Positions 1-11,800 of a stretch of 64,000 bases of DNA are shown one piece after another. Numbering within the stretch: the stretch's first letter is position 1; the number at the start of each line of letters is the position of its first letter. The translations under genes were made by a program, and so were the position numbers. This DNA comes from Desmodesmus armatus (Eukaryota > Chlorophyta > Chlorophyceae > Sphaeropleales > Scenedesmaceae): assembly GCA_007449985.2 (NCBI GenBank), contig VIIQ02000070.1:366210-430209 (forward strand), written 5' to 3'. Below the pieces are notes generated by a model. That model worked only from the letters and a program-made list of their open reading frames with translations, searched no databases and was not told where the DNA came from.

Positions 1-3000
1 CCCAGACTGGCGTGCCGGCGTTGCTCCTGAGCAGGTGGGGGCTGGCAGCGCAGGGCCGCAGAAGCTGCATCACCAACCGCTCATTGGTCCCAGGCTGCAT
101 ATTGGGAGCACTGCCTGAGGCTGCACCAGCTGCGTCTGCTCCTGTGGCTGTAGCAGTAGTCTGTACATGTGAGGGTGATGCACTTGTGCTGCTGCCGTTG
201 CTGCTTGCGGTGGCGCTGCCATTGGGGCTGCTGTCCCCATCAGCAGAAGCTGACAGGAGCTGAGCAACAGCATCAACAGCAGGGCTGCTGCCACTGAGCA
301 TGGGTACTCCTACAGCAGGCCCTGGCGCCGCTGCTGGTGCAGCCACTTGCTGCCGCTGCTCGTGCTGCTGCTGAAGCTGCTGCCACTGGGCGACAGACAG
401 AGTCACAGCCAGGGGCCCCTTGCCTGCCGCACCACCCTCCCCATCAGACACGCGCCCCGATGACAGCAGCTGCATCAGGTGCTGGCCCAGCGGTGTTGCG
501 ATGTCTACACAGGTAGGACCAGGGGAGCCCCCAGAGGTGCTGCGGCCGCGGCCGTACGTTAGGGCCAGCAGGCCTTTGCTGCGTGGGGACAGCACCAGCT
601 CAAACGGGACCGACCGCGTGCCCTCGAGCAACACCTCCACCTTCTGTGTCACGACAGCCCTCGGGCAGCCATTGCAGCTCTCGGCCGCCACCGCTGCGGC
701 AGCACCCGAGGCTGCTTCTGGGACGCTGAGGACGCTGGAGCAGGCTGCGAGAGCCCCTGTGCCGTTGACGCTGGCGCTGCTGTGTGAGTCGACCTGGATA
801 CAACCGGCCGCTGCCTCGCTGGTCAGCAGAACCACCACCTGGCTGTCTGCATGTCCTGTCAAGGTTGCCACCGCACTGGGGCCTGCATACTCACAGCCGC
901 CCACCTGCTGCTGTTGCTGCAGCACAGGCGGCCCTGCGGTTGCTGGGTACGCACCCCCGCCGCTGCTGTGCCGCGCACGTGCGTTCAGCAGCTGCGCAGC
1001 ACTGTACTGCTTGAAAGTCCCCGCCGGGGCAGTGAAGGGGCTCTGCTGATGCTGGCCGTGCATTGGTGTCTCAGGGCCCGCCACAAGGCTGCTGCCAAGT
1101 GCGGCCAGTGCGGCATCTGGACCCGCAAAACCTTCTGCAGATGCCCCTGGCAGGGCGCCAGCAGCCGATGTCTTGGTAGGGCTGCTGCAGCCTGAACGTG
1201 AGGCCCCAGCCCCCGAGCTGTCCCTGGAAGCGCTCTCCTTTGCCAGCCACCTCGCCTTCAGTTGCGCAAAGGTGGGAGAACCAGGCGGGCTCCCGCCGTG
1301 GCCGCCGCCGCTGCTGCCACGGTTGTGACGGCTGCTGTAGCCGCCGCCGCCGCCGCTGCTGCTGCTGCCACGGACTGCTGCCATGCCGCCGGCAGCTGCC
1401 AGGCTGTTGATCATGTCCTGCAGCTCTGGCGGCATTGCTGGGTTGCTTGTGGTGTCGTGCCCTGATGGCTCAGGCCCTGCAGAACAGAACATACAATTAC
1501 GACTGTTACGACAACATTGGTGCGCATATGTACTCCCGCAGTCTTCACAACTGGGGTGATTTGTGGCTGTGTGGGCGATGGGAATATTATTTGAAAAAGA
1601 CTCGCAGCCACAACATGCACGCTACTGTGCATGATCTCTCTCAGCAGAGGCACAACACTTTGAAACATCCCAAGCCTACTCCGACCCGGCCCTACTCTGC
1701 ATCATCATACCCGCATGGTACATGCCAGCATGCGAGGGGTCGCAAGCCTGCAGGCATGCCCCATTACATGCATTTCCCACCCCAAACACACCTGCTTGCT
1801 TCGCTCACTGCCAGCGCTGTTGCTCAGCCTCTGCTGGTACTTCTGGCTGTAGCTGCTGGGCCGCTTCACCGTCTCGATAGCGGGAGGAGGGCTCCTGGCA
1901 TCTGCAGCAGTGTAGAAGTAGGCAGGGACGGTCTGCAGGCCAGCCGCCCGCAGCTGCTGCGCCACTTTGTCCCCAGCACAGCCCCAGTGCTGTGCAAGGT
2001 CCTGCAGCGTGGCATCTGGGCTACTGCTGCTGTTGCTGCAATCCTTGCCGGCAGCACCCCCTGGGCTGACATACCCCTTGGGGCTAGGGTTGTGTGGGTC
2101 ATGCGTACCCTGCTGCTGCTGCTGGCTGCGGGACAAGGGGGAGCTGGCCACCGGCTTGTGTGCAAGGGGGCTGCCGCCGACTGAGGGCTTTGCGCCATGA
2201 GCATGGATACCAGCTGCTGAGTCATCACGCATGGGGCTCAGCCCCGGCTTCGCAAAGGGAGAAATTTTGCCGTCACCGCTGCCGCCCAAGCTGCCCATCA
2301 TCGGCGTCCCAGGCGCCATGCCGCCGCTGCTGCTGCCGCGCACGGCTGCTACCGCCGCTGACTGGGGAGCTGTGCCGTTGGCGCTGACGCGGGACCTGCC
2401 CTCCTCCAGCCCTTGCTGGGCCTGTACTGGGGTTAGCTTCAGTGCTGCCAGCAGCAGCTGAGGCTCTAGGACCTCCTTCAGACTGCTGTGTGCTGCCTGG
2501 GCTTTCCCTGACACCTCGGCAGCTGCAGGCGCTCCTGTGGTGGGGCTTGCTGACACAGCTGCCTCATGCGCAGAAGCCTTCTCCAGCTGCTGGCCAGCCG
2601 TCAGGCGGATCACAATCGAGCCATCGCCAGCACCCACACCTACACTGTCACCATTGCAGGGCTCCTCTGCTTCCTCTGTTTCACTGCTGTTGCGGCAACT
2701 GGCTGCCGCCGAGCTCACTGGCAGGCCTAGTGCAGGCATGTCGGCAGGCATGCCCAGCACTATGTCAGACGCCAGCGCTGACACGCCTGCTGACGCCTGC
2801 TTGCTGCCGCCCTTGCTGTCTGCATTGCTGCGGCGGTAGTCATCCCTGGAAGCTCCCTCCCACTCCTCCCCTGCCTTTTCCTGCTGCTGTTCGATTGAGT
2901 CTGCATACACTGTCACAGACTCGAGCCCAAGGTGTGGCGAGTGGCGGCCCCTAGGGCTGTCGACACCAGTCGGGATGGATGCTGTGCTGCTGTGGCCGTA

Positions 3001-6000
3001 GTGCCGGGTGGAGGCTGGTGGTGCTGCTGCCACCCCGCCCAGCAGGTCCATCACTGACTCCACCTTCTGCTGTGCTGTGGGTCCCGCCATCATGATGACA
3101 TTGGCCGGGGGCAGCGCGTCCTGCAGCATGCGCATGGCGTCAGGGCTGGGGCTGTTGCGGCGAGGGCTGTTGCGGCGCGGGCTGCAGGGACACAGACACA
3201 ACACAATCAATTGGCGTGAGTGTTGTTGTGATGCTGACAGGTCAGAGACCGCGGTTGCACAGCGCACGGCACACGCATGCAAATGTTCCTGACAGGCTGT
3301 GTCTGCCGTCAGCACAGTGTACGATTGCACAACTGTGTGCCTGTCTGCACATTCACGAAGGGTTCAAAGGTTGGCTGCGGTTGTATCCATCCAATGATAT
3401 GCACAAGCTTCCACAAACCCTACAACCAAGGTATGCAGCAATCACATGGGCAGGGGTGGGTGGGGGAGCCAATGCCTCACCACTGAATCACGCCAAACAC
3501 CACTGTCCCAGGAGGTGCCCAGTCACTGGCCCTGGGCACCTCCTGCTGGTAGTGGTCTGGGCACTGAGTGCCCATCTTTAATGCATGCAGGCCTCTGGGT
3601 TGTGGTCAAGGCACTGAGTGCCCAGCATTGATGGATGCACACCTGCTGGGTGGTGGTCTGGGCATATATTGCCCAGCTTTGATGGATACACACCTGCTGG
3701 GTGGTGGTCTGGGCATTTATTGCCCTGACAACCCGCCAGCAGCTGTGCATCCATCAATGCTGGGCACTCAGTGCCCTGGCCACTACTCAGCAGGTCTGCA
3801 TCCATCAAAGCTTGCAGTCACAACCAACACCAATACGGCCGCCACCACCACCACCACCACCGCCACGACCAGCCATCAACCTGCCCGTTGCACCGCCCTA
3901 CCCACCAGCCATCATCTGACGACAGTACCGTCCACTGGCCACCATGCCCCCCCCCCCCCCCAGCAATGCCATCACCACCCATTCAGTGCAACTTGGGCTG
4001 GTCGCTGCTGAGCCCAGCAGGCAGCTCACCTAGTGGCAGCCGCATCAGGCTTGGTCGTCCAGGGCCGGGATGGGTCAGGTGCCACAGCGTAGTTGGCCAG
4101 AGCAAGCTGCCTGCTGAGGGGGTTGATCGTGGGCATGAAAGAGTAACCCTCGCCCTCGTGCTCACACTTGTCCAGAGCCTTGGCAAACACCTGCAGTGGC
4201 AGACACGTGCATGGGCATGCATCAGCGCGCGTACGTGCAGGACACGGGCTATGCCGTCGTTATGCCTCCTGTGCCATGCCTTCCCTACATCTGCTTGAAA
4301 CCTGTGAAGTTGGTGCGGCGAGCGCCAGTGTGGTAAACAAGTCTGCAGCCGTGTTTGCCAAGCAAGGCCAGTATGTGACATTGCAGTGATGGAGTCCACA
4401 CAGCGCATTACGCAGAGCTGGTTCATACAGATGCTGCCCCTGTTGGTGTGCTGGTAGTGTGCTGTGCTGTGCTGAGTGGACCAAGCCATACACAAGTGAA
4501 TATGCTGTGCTGGTCAGGCAATTCCAGTTGTGAGGTGCTCACCGTCAACTTCCTGCGCGCATCCCATGCATGCAGCTGCTGCACCGAGCGCTGCAAATTG
4601 CGGCTGGAGGGGTTGATCTGCGGGTGGACTGCGGAAGACACAAAGACCATGGCGAACGACAGAAGAGTCAGCACGCTGTTGCCCATAAATCTACGAGCAA
4701 GCTGTGCAGGGCAAACATATGCCATCAGCTACTACGCAAAGGGGCTGCAGCACATGCTGCCGTCATGCTTGCCTGGCACAAGGGGCTTCCTGCAGACTGC
4801 ATCGATACGCCTTGCGCAACAGACACACTCTCACACATGCTGATGCCCATGACACGAAGCCACTCACAGGTGCACTCAGTGAGGTCGTCCTCATCAGACC
4901 GCCTCTTGCTGGCTGCCAGCTCAGCACGCTTTGCGAGCAGCCTGTCCTGCCGCCTGTAGAAGTCTGGGTTGAGCGGGGCCGCAGCCGCCAGCCTGTCTGC
5001 AGGGCCAGGACTTGTGCTGGCGCTGCGGGGGCCTGCTGTGAGGCTGCTGCGCTCGGCGCCGCCTGCGTGCCTGACCTTGCCGGCCGTGTACTGATGCAGC
5101 CGTGTGGTGACCCTGCGAGGCAGCAGCAGTGGCACCATGCAGCATGCAGCACAACGCCTGGGTCCCCACACATGCATGCATCACCTCCTGGTGGTGTCAA
5201 ACGTGCTGACCTCATTAGGGTCAGCTGGCTGATACCTGCTGGAAAAAGTACCTTCATCTTTGACGGGAGAAATGGGCAGCAATGCATTGCCGATGGCTGC
5301 AGTGTCATTGTGAATCAGCAGAACGGCTGCTGAAGCTCACCTGTCCCACTCGTCATCTGTCAGGCGCATGGGCAGCTGTGCATCAGGAGACCTTGCAGAT
5401 GACTAGGCGCAGCAAGAAAGGTGCAGCAAGCAACAGCAGGAGGGGTACACAAAGTTGGAGAATAAATTATACACACACCACAGCTTGTGGTGTTGCAGCC
5501 AGCACATGGCATCACTGCTGAGCAAGCAACAGGGCAAAGGGCGACTAGTGCAGATAGGGCACAGGACGACACTGTCACAAGTCCTGCGCTGCCAAAGCTG
5601 TTCAGTATGCCGCCAACTGCCTGTGCGGTAGCCACAGCATGTCATGCCGCACATACATACCTTCCTGGCACTGGGGCTGCTGAAGGCAGCACTTGACCTG
5701 CTGGATCCAGCACTGATGTGCCGGCTGCGCTCCCGCTGCCAGGACGACACTGCTGCCTGCTGCTGCTGCTGGCTGCCAAGGATGGACTCGCGTCCTGCGG
5801 CTGCAGCTACTGCTGCACGTGTCGGTGATCCATGCATGCGCTCAATGTGCCGGCGGGCTGCTGCCTCCTCCCTGGGAGCACTCCTGCTGCGGTACAGTGC
5901 CTGCTGAGCACAACGAAGCACATCACAGCACAGCATGTTGAGGAGTGGGTCAGCACAGACAGCTTTGCTGTCCCAGAAGGGGTGCGCACCAGCACGAACT

Positions 6001-7432
6001 TTGAGGATACTAGCATCTGCAGATGTATGCAGCGGTTTCTGCATGGATGTAGAAGTTCAAAAGCCTCAGTGCAATTGCTAGTACCACCACAAGGGTGCTT
6101 GCTGATTTGAAAAGTGGAATCCAGCACCAACAGGCATCACGAACCACGGGCCCTAGCCGTGCTGAGGCAGCATGCCCTGTGTGCTGAGCCTAACTTGTCC
6201 CACTGAAGCAGCTATGTCCTCTGTACCTTTGATCGTGAGGAGCTCCTGTCCTGCAGGCCGCCCATCCTGCCGCGTGGCCCCTGCATGCCTGCCTCCCCAA
6301 CAGTTGCCATCTCCCTGAACATCCTGCTGCCGGCTGCTGCAGAGCACCAAGGGTGAGCAGCGCCATGCTGCTCTGCTGACAAGCTGAAGTGGCTGCTGTG
6401 CTGCTCAGATGCAGGAAACTTGGACCTGCTGTGCTGCGGCGGGCTGCGCTGTGCTGAGCTCTGCTGCAGGTAGTGAAGCTTGGATCTGTAGTCAGGTGGT
6501 GAGGGCACCCCAAAGCCTGACGTGCGTGCAGCACTCTGCATGCGGCCTGTGCTGGAGGGGCGCTGACGCCTGGCAGTGGTGCTGCTGCTTGTTGCGCTGA
6601 CCGTGCTGACACGCCTGGATGACGCATCCATGCTCGTCCGCATGCTGCTGCCTTCAGTACCGCCAGCACTGCTGGGGTAAGATGCTGCGCCCTTGACCCT
6701 GGGGTTCCATGCAAGGGCCCTGTCCAACAGCTCCTTGTAGCTGAGCTGCCTGCTGCTGCCTGCAGGGTACCCTGCTCCTCCATCACTGCTTTCCAAACTG
6801 GTTGAGCCACCACTGGCACCTGACAGCACAGCAGGCGCTGTCCGCAGCATACCAGCCCTTTCCACCTCTTCTTGCAGCTGGCGCAGCTCCTGCTGCAGCT
6901 CTGGTATTGGGGTGCGCTCTCCTGCAGCCGCTTGAGGCTGCCTTGGAGAGCTCAGCTGTGCTGGCATGCCCTGGGCTGCATGGGCGGGGCTCCCGCCCAC
7001 CGCTGCTGCTGTGCTGGACCGCGCGGGACTGCTGTGTCCTGCAGCAGCTGCTACTGGTGCTGGGATCTGCAGCTGGCTGTGTGGTGCTGTGCTGGCCTCG
7101 TCCTCATCCAGGACCTCTGGCAGCTTGCCGATGGGGTTAAGCAGCTGGTAGTCATCGTAACCTGGTGCCTCGGACTCTGTACGCCTGTGGCTGAGCCGCA
7201 GGATGGGCAGCCCTGGCTCTGCCTCGCCCGCCTGTGCTGCTGCTTCTGCCCTAAGGTTTAGCTGCTGCTCCAGCGGCCCTCCTGCTGCTGTGGGGGAATC
7301 AGAACTCAACTCTGCGCTGTTCACTATGTTGTCCATGTCACGCTTGAGGTCAGAAAAGATCCTGGTCACTGCATGGGTGATGCTGTCCTGCTGGCTTGGT
7401 GGTGGTGCAGGTGTGGTGACTGGGGTACTCAT
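1..7432 (-). CDS. Large disordered protein with TFxPxIN-type repeats (3' end beyond the window)
   Basis: Nine exons that stay in phase at every junction: 6227-7432, 5661-5903, 5341-5402, 5185-5235, 4868-5112, 4543-4628, 4030-4190, 1792-3181 and <1-1476, giving about 1640 residues in the window. The start is the ATG at 7432 (MSTPVTTPAP). Exons 1, 8 and 9 are Ser/Ala/Gln-rich and look disordered. Exons 4-7 (about residues 505-690) carry an ordered repeated pattern: RLHQYTAGKVRHAG, then ECTFHPQINPSSRNL (split by intron 5), then GYSFMPTINPLSRQLA. TFxPxIN motifs followed by an RLY-like segment recur in many flagella-associated proteins of algae and trypanosomes, so a ciliary or basal-body role is an inference. 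I cannot name an orthologue. Unlike its neighbours, I saw no exon-edge copies in its introns, only a fold-back at 3.5-3.8 kb. Confidence 0.75.
3510..3815. repeat. Fold-back repeat in intron 7 of the first gene
   Basis: Units of about 55 bp, containing CTGGGCA..TGCCCAGC and TTGATGGAT, run as direct copies from about 3541 to 3715. They are followed by inverted copies (ATCCATCAATGCTGGGCACT and ATCCATCAAAGC) at 3736-3812. A transcript through here could form a long imperfect hairpin. A short (CAC)n tract follows at about 3840-3862. Confidence 0.65.
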
Positions 7433-8299
7433 GGCACGCTGCTGCGCCCATCAGCGATGGGTTTGATGTCTCACAAAGCTACTGCAGCGTACAACGGATA
7501 TGGATGCTGCTATACACTGCATGGAGGACTCCTGTGCAGTCACAAGAGGGCAGCAGCAGCACAATGGATCTCACGGTCCTTGCCTGAACGTGTACAGATG
7601 ATTCAAATACTTCAGACCTTCAACAAGTTTCTATGAAGGGCCTGGAAAGCATTACTCGGCATGCGACAAAGAAAAGGGTAGGCCCGGCAGTACATGGTTT
7701 TGGCTGAATAGCGAGGCTGCATATTCAATACTCTAGAGTTTCACCTTGATGGCCTTTGTTTCTTCATGCCTGCCTTTCCCCTGCTCACGCCATCCAGACA
7801 GGCGAAATGCTGCAGTGTTGCGAACTCTCGCGATGTGCGAGGATAAGAACAGTTAGGGTTACTTTGGTATGAAGGTTGTATTGTTCTGGACAGGGTAAGG
7901 CGCCTGGGAGGTTTGTGGATGGCAGTGTGGTCCGGCAGAAGGCTGACAGTGTCGAAGCAGTCGCCACAGGGCTCCTATCGAACATGCCCGATGGATGATG
8001 ACGTGATGATAAAGCACAGCTTCCTCAAGAGGCGCATTGGGGATGAACTTCATCCATGGGCAGTACCATGAACATCCGCATGCACTCGCCCGAAACGTCA
8101 ATGGGGTCTTGGGTACCTTCTTTGTCCCTCAACAAGCCGTAAAAATACAGTAGGACAGCACAATGTGGAGCCACATACACTTCCTGGAAACCACACAAGT
8201 ACTGTAGCCTGCAGCGCGCCTGTGAGGTGCTCCGCCCACTGGTGGCACCTACAACCCACGCGACGCCACACCAGGTCCGTACAGTCCCTCACAGCTGCC
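7433..8299. other. Intergenic region
   Basis: Lies between the ATG of the first gene and the stop of the DUS gene, both on the minus strand. It should hold the promoter of the first gene and the 3' UTR of DUS. I see no convincing coding exon, RNA gene or repeat. Confidence 0.5.
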
Positions 8300-8767
8300 T
8301 CAACTGCACGCAGGGCTCTCAACAGCCAGCCGCTTCGCTGCCCGCCCTTCCTCCTCCAACTCTGCCCCCTGCTGCCGCTGCTGCTGCTGCTGTGCGAGCC
8401 TCGCTGCCATGGCTGTCACTGCTGCTGCTGGGGACTGCTGCTCCCCACTCGGCGCCTCCTGCTGCTGCCGTGCTGCAGAGGCTGCCTCTGCCCCATCACC
8501 ACCAGCAGACCCACCAGCCGCACCAACAGCAGCAGCAGTTGCCCGTGCTGCCTCCACTTCTGCCAGTGCTGCAGCCTCTCGTTCCTGCTCTGCTATGGCT
8601 GCTGCCTTGGCTGCTTCTCTCTCCATGGCCTTCAGCTTGCGCTCAGGAATTTTGGGCACCGGGTAGTCCCGACCTGAGGCTGACACCAGCTCACGCAGCT
8701 CAGCAACCTGGGGGGCGGGGGGGGGGGGGGTGGGGGGGGTGGGGGGGGGGGGGGGTCAGTGGTTGGT

Positions 8768-8808
<41 letters not shown>

Positions 8809-11800
8809 GGGGGGGGGGGGGGGTAAAATGAGGGGTGAATTGAGGCAGAGACATCAACACGGAGTAGCCCCGGCCTGAAGCTGTCACCAACTCACGCAGC
8901 TCACCAACCTGGGGGGCAGGGGGTGAGGTGGTGGTGGTGGGTGGGTGGGTGGGGTGGGGGGGGGGGGGTGGGGGGCGTCAGTGGTTGGGGGGGTGGGGGG
9001 GGGTGGGGGGGTGGGGGGGGGGGGGGGTAACATGAGGGGTGAATTGAGGCAGAGACATCAACACGGAGTAGTCCCGGCTTGAAGCTGCCACCAACTCACG
9101 CAGCTCACCAACCTGGGGGCAGGGGGGTGAGGTGGTGGGGGGGGGGGGGGGCGTCATGGTGGGTGGGGGGGTGGGGGGTGGGGGGGTGGGGTGGGGTGGG
9201 GTGGGGTGGGGGTAACATGAGGGGTGAATGAGGCAGAGACATTAACACGGAGTAGTCCCGGCCTGAAGCTGCCACCAACTCACGCAGCTCACAACCTGCC
9301 AAAAAAGCGAGGAAGGGTTCAACCGACGGCACTTGTAACCTGCAGATCATAAGGGGACAAGAAAACTGGGTTGCATCACCTCTCAGTCAGCTTGTTCCAG
9401 TCTGGTGCTTCATCGTCAGCTTAGACAGTTGTTGCATCACCTCTCAGTCAGTTTCTTCCAGTCTGGTGTTTTCATCATCAGCTTAGTGCATTGGCTAAGC
9501 TGATGAAGAAACACCAGACGGGAACAAACTGACTGAGAGGTAAGGCAACCCACACTTCGCAGGTTGGCAACTTGCACCTACGAAACCTGATCAGTGACTC
9601 TCGCAAGCAGCCAAGCCTGCCCCCCCCCCAGTCCTTTCGCCTCACCCCACGCCCTCACCCCCACCCCTGCCAAGCACCACACCAGTGTCTCTCTCCATCC
9701 ACCCTTCCATGCACTTGTCCACCCCTCCATCCAACCCCAATACCCCAATGCCTACCTACTGCCGCCAGTACGGTCAGCACACTAGTAAACCCATTCTTTT
9801 GCCCTCAACCCCACACTATCCCCAGTTATCCTTACCAAGTGTGCCATTGATGACAATCGATCACAACAAACACTGCTATCTTGGTTATACTGACGCACTC
9901 ACCAGCTGCCGCAGCTTCTGTATGGCCCTCTGTGCTGACATTGCACAAGAGACATCACTAGGTCTTGCTTATTGACGCTGTACAGCTGGCGTCATCTGCA
10001 CCAGCACGGCCAAATTCCCATAGCTGAATCACTCACCAGCTGCCGCAGCTTCTGTATGGCCTCCTCTGTGCTGAGGCCGCCCAGTGTGTGCATGCGGGCC
10101 CTGATGTCTGTGTACTCACCCAGGAAGCCCTGCAGAAAACAAAAGCAAGCAGCAGAAACAACGGCTGAGTGGCGGGAGTACCAGAAACAGAGGATACACA
10201 CAAGCAAGTGACCAGCGTATACATGTGGGCCCGGATGTCTGTGAAATCACCCAGGAAGCCCTGCAGGCAAATGAAATCAAGCAAGCGAAAGCAAGCGCCA
10301 GCAACACCAACGGCTGATTGGCTGGAGGGCCAGACACAGCAACAGAGCATGCGCACGCACCAATGACCAGGGTTTTGATGCGAACCCTAAAGTCCGTGTG
10401 CCCTTCAGCAAGCAGTGGCCGACTGGTCTGCTAAGAGAGCAGTTGTCATCATGCTGCTGCAGGTGCACATGGCACCCTAGTTGAGCGTAGCCCACTTCAC
10501 TACCCACTGACCACAGCAGCCCTGCCGCCTCCTCAAAACGCCACACACTCAGATGCATCTCTTGCACCACTTACTGTTATCAGCTTGTGCACATGTCCGC
10601 GCACCATGCGCATGTGTGTGGGGTGCTTCTCACACCATTGCAGGTACTCCTCACACATCCGCAGGCCCTCTAGGGGGGCCAGGGTGGTGGCCTGCAGGAT
10701 CAGCAGCAGTGGCGCAGCAGCAGTCACAACAGCATCCATAGTAACTAATATACCTCATAGTGTTGATTGGTGCAGACGCGCCACACATCCGCAGGCCCTC
10801 CGGGGGAGCCAAAGTGGTGGCCTGCATGTGCGCAAGCGGTAGCCACAGAAGGCACAGTCAGACGTGTTTCATGGTGCAGTCGATTTTGTGCCGACTGCTC
10901 CCCACTTACCTCAATCCACAAGTGCAATCCAAGGGGCTGCATTCTGCAACCTTACTGCCAGGCCAGGACAAATGCAAGTGTTGCATCAACCCATCTTCTC
11001 GCTTCCTTCCTGCCTTTCTGGCCACACCGGCTGTAGTTCCTCAACATTCAGAGCGTCCTGCCTCCCCCCCCCCACACACTCCCACCTGCTGCACACCCTT
11101 TGATATTTCCCGCACTAGCACTCAAGCCTTCACAAGAATGTAATTGAGTATGCCTAAACCCAAACTCTTCCTCACAAAACCCCCGCCAGCCCTGGTCCCC
11201 ACCACTCACGTCATGCGGCTGCTGCACTGCATCAAACAGCATCGGGTTCATCAGCAGCGGCTCCGCTGACATCACCCCATCTGCTCCTGTCGCCGCCATC
11301 AGCGCACGCGCCTCCTCCAAGCAGCGCACATCGCCTGCTCATAGCAGAACAACAGAGAGAAGAGTGAGTGTACACAACAACATGCCTTAGCACAGAGACA
11401 CGGCCCAGCAAGGCTCCTCCAAGTGATGGTGCTATGGTGGCTTGCGCCCTATCTGCTGATCTGCCGTGTTGCCGCCATCAGCGGCTGCGCTTCGTCTAGG
11501 CACCGCACATCGCCTGCACACGGGAGAACATGGGAAGGGAAGAGTACAACGGAGTATGTAGTACATTGGAACCTTCACCGCACAGCAATGGCAATGCACA
11601 GAACGGAGCATCAGGGACACATTGCAGGACATCTCTGTGTTGGTGTTCACTCCCATAAAGAACAGAACAAGTGCGTGCGTTCTGTCTGACTGGCACGCCG
11701 TGCAGCACGGATAAGTCCCTAAGGGCGCCTGGATAACAACGCAGGTGCGAGAAGAGGGGGTGCACCAGTGTGTACACACTTTTTTGTTTATGGGGGGGGG

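Noticed and set aside
8712..9215. Gly-rich protein encoded by the poly-G tract
   Set aside because: Homopolymer run in an intron; the opposite strand carries the DUS exon copies.
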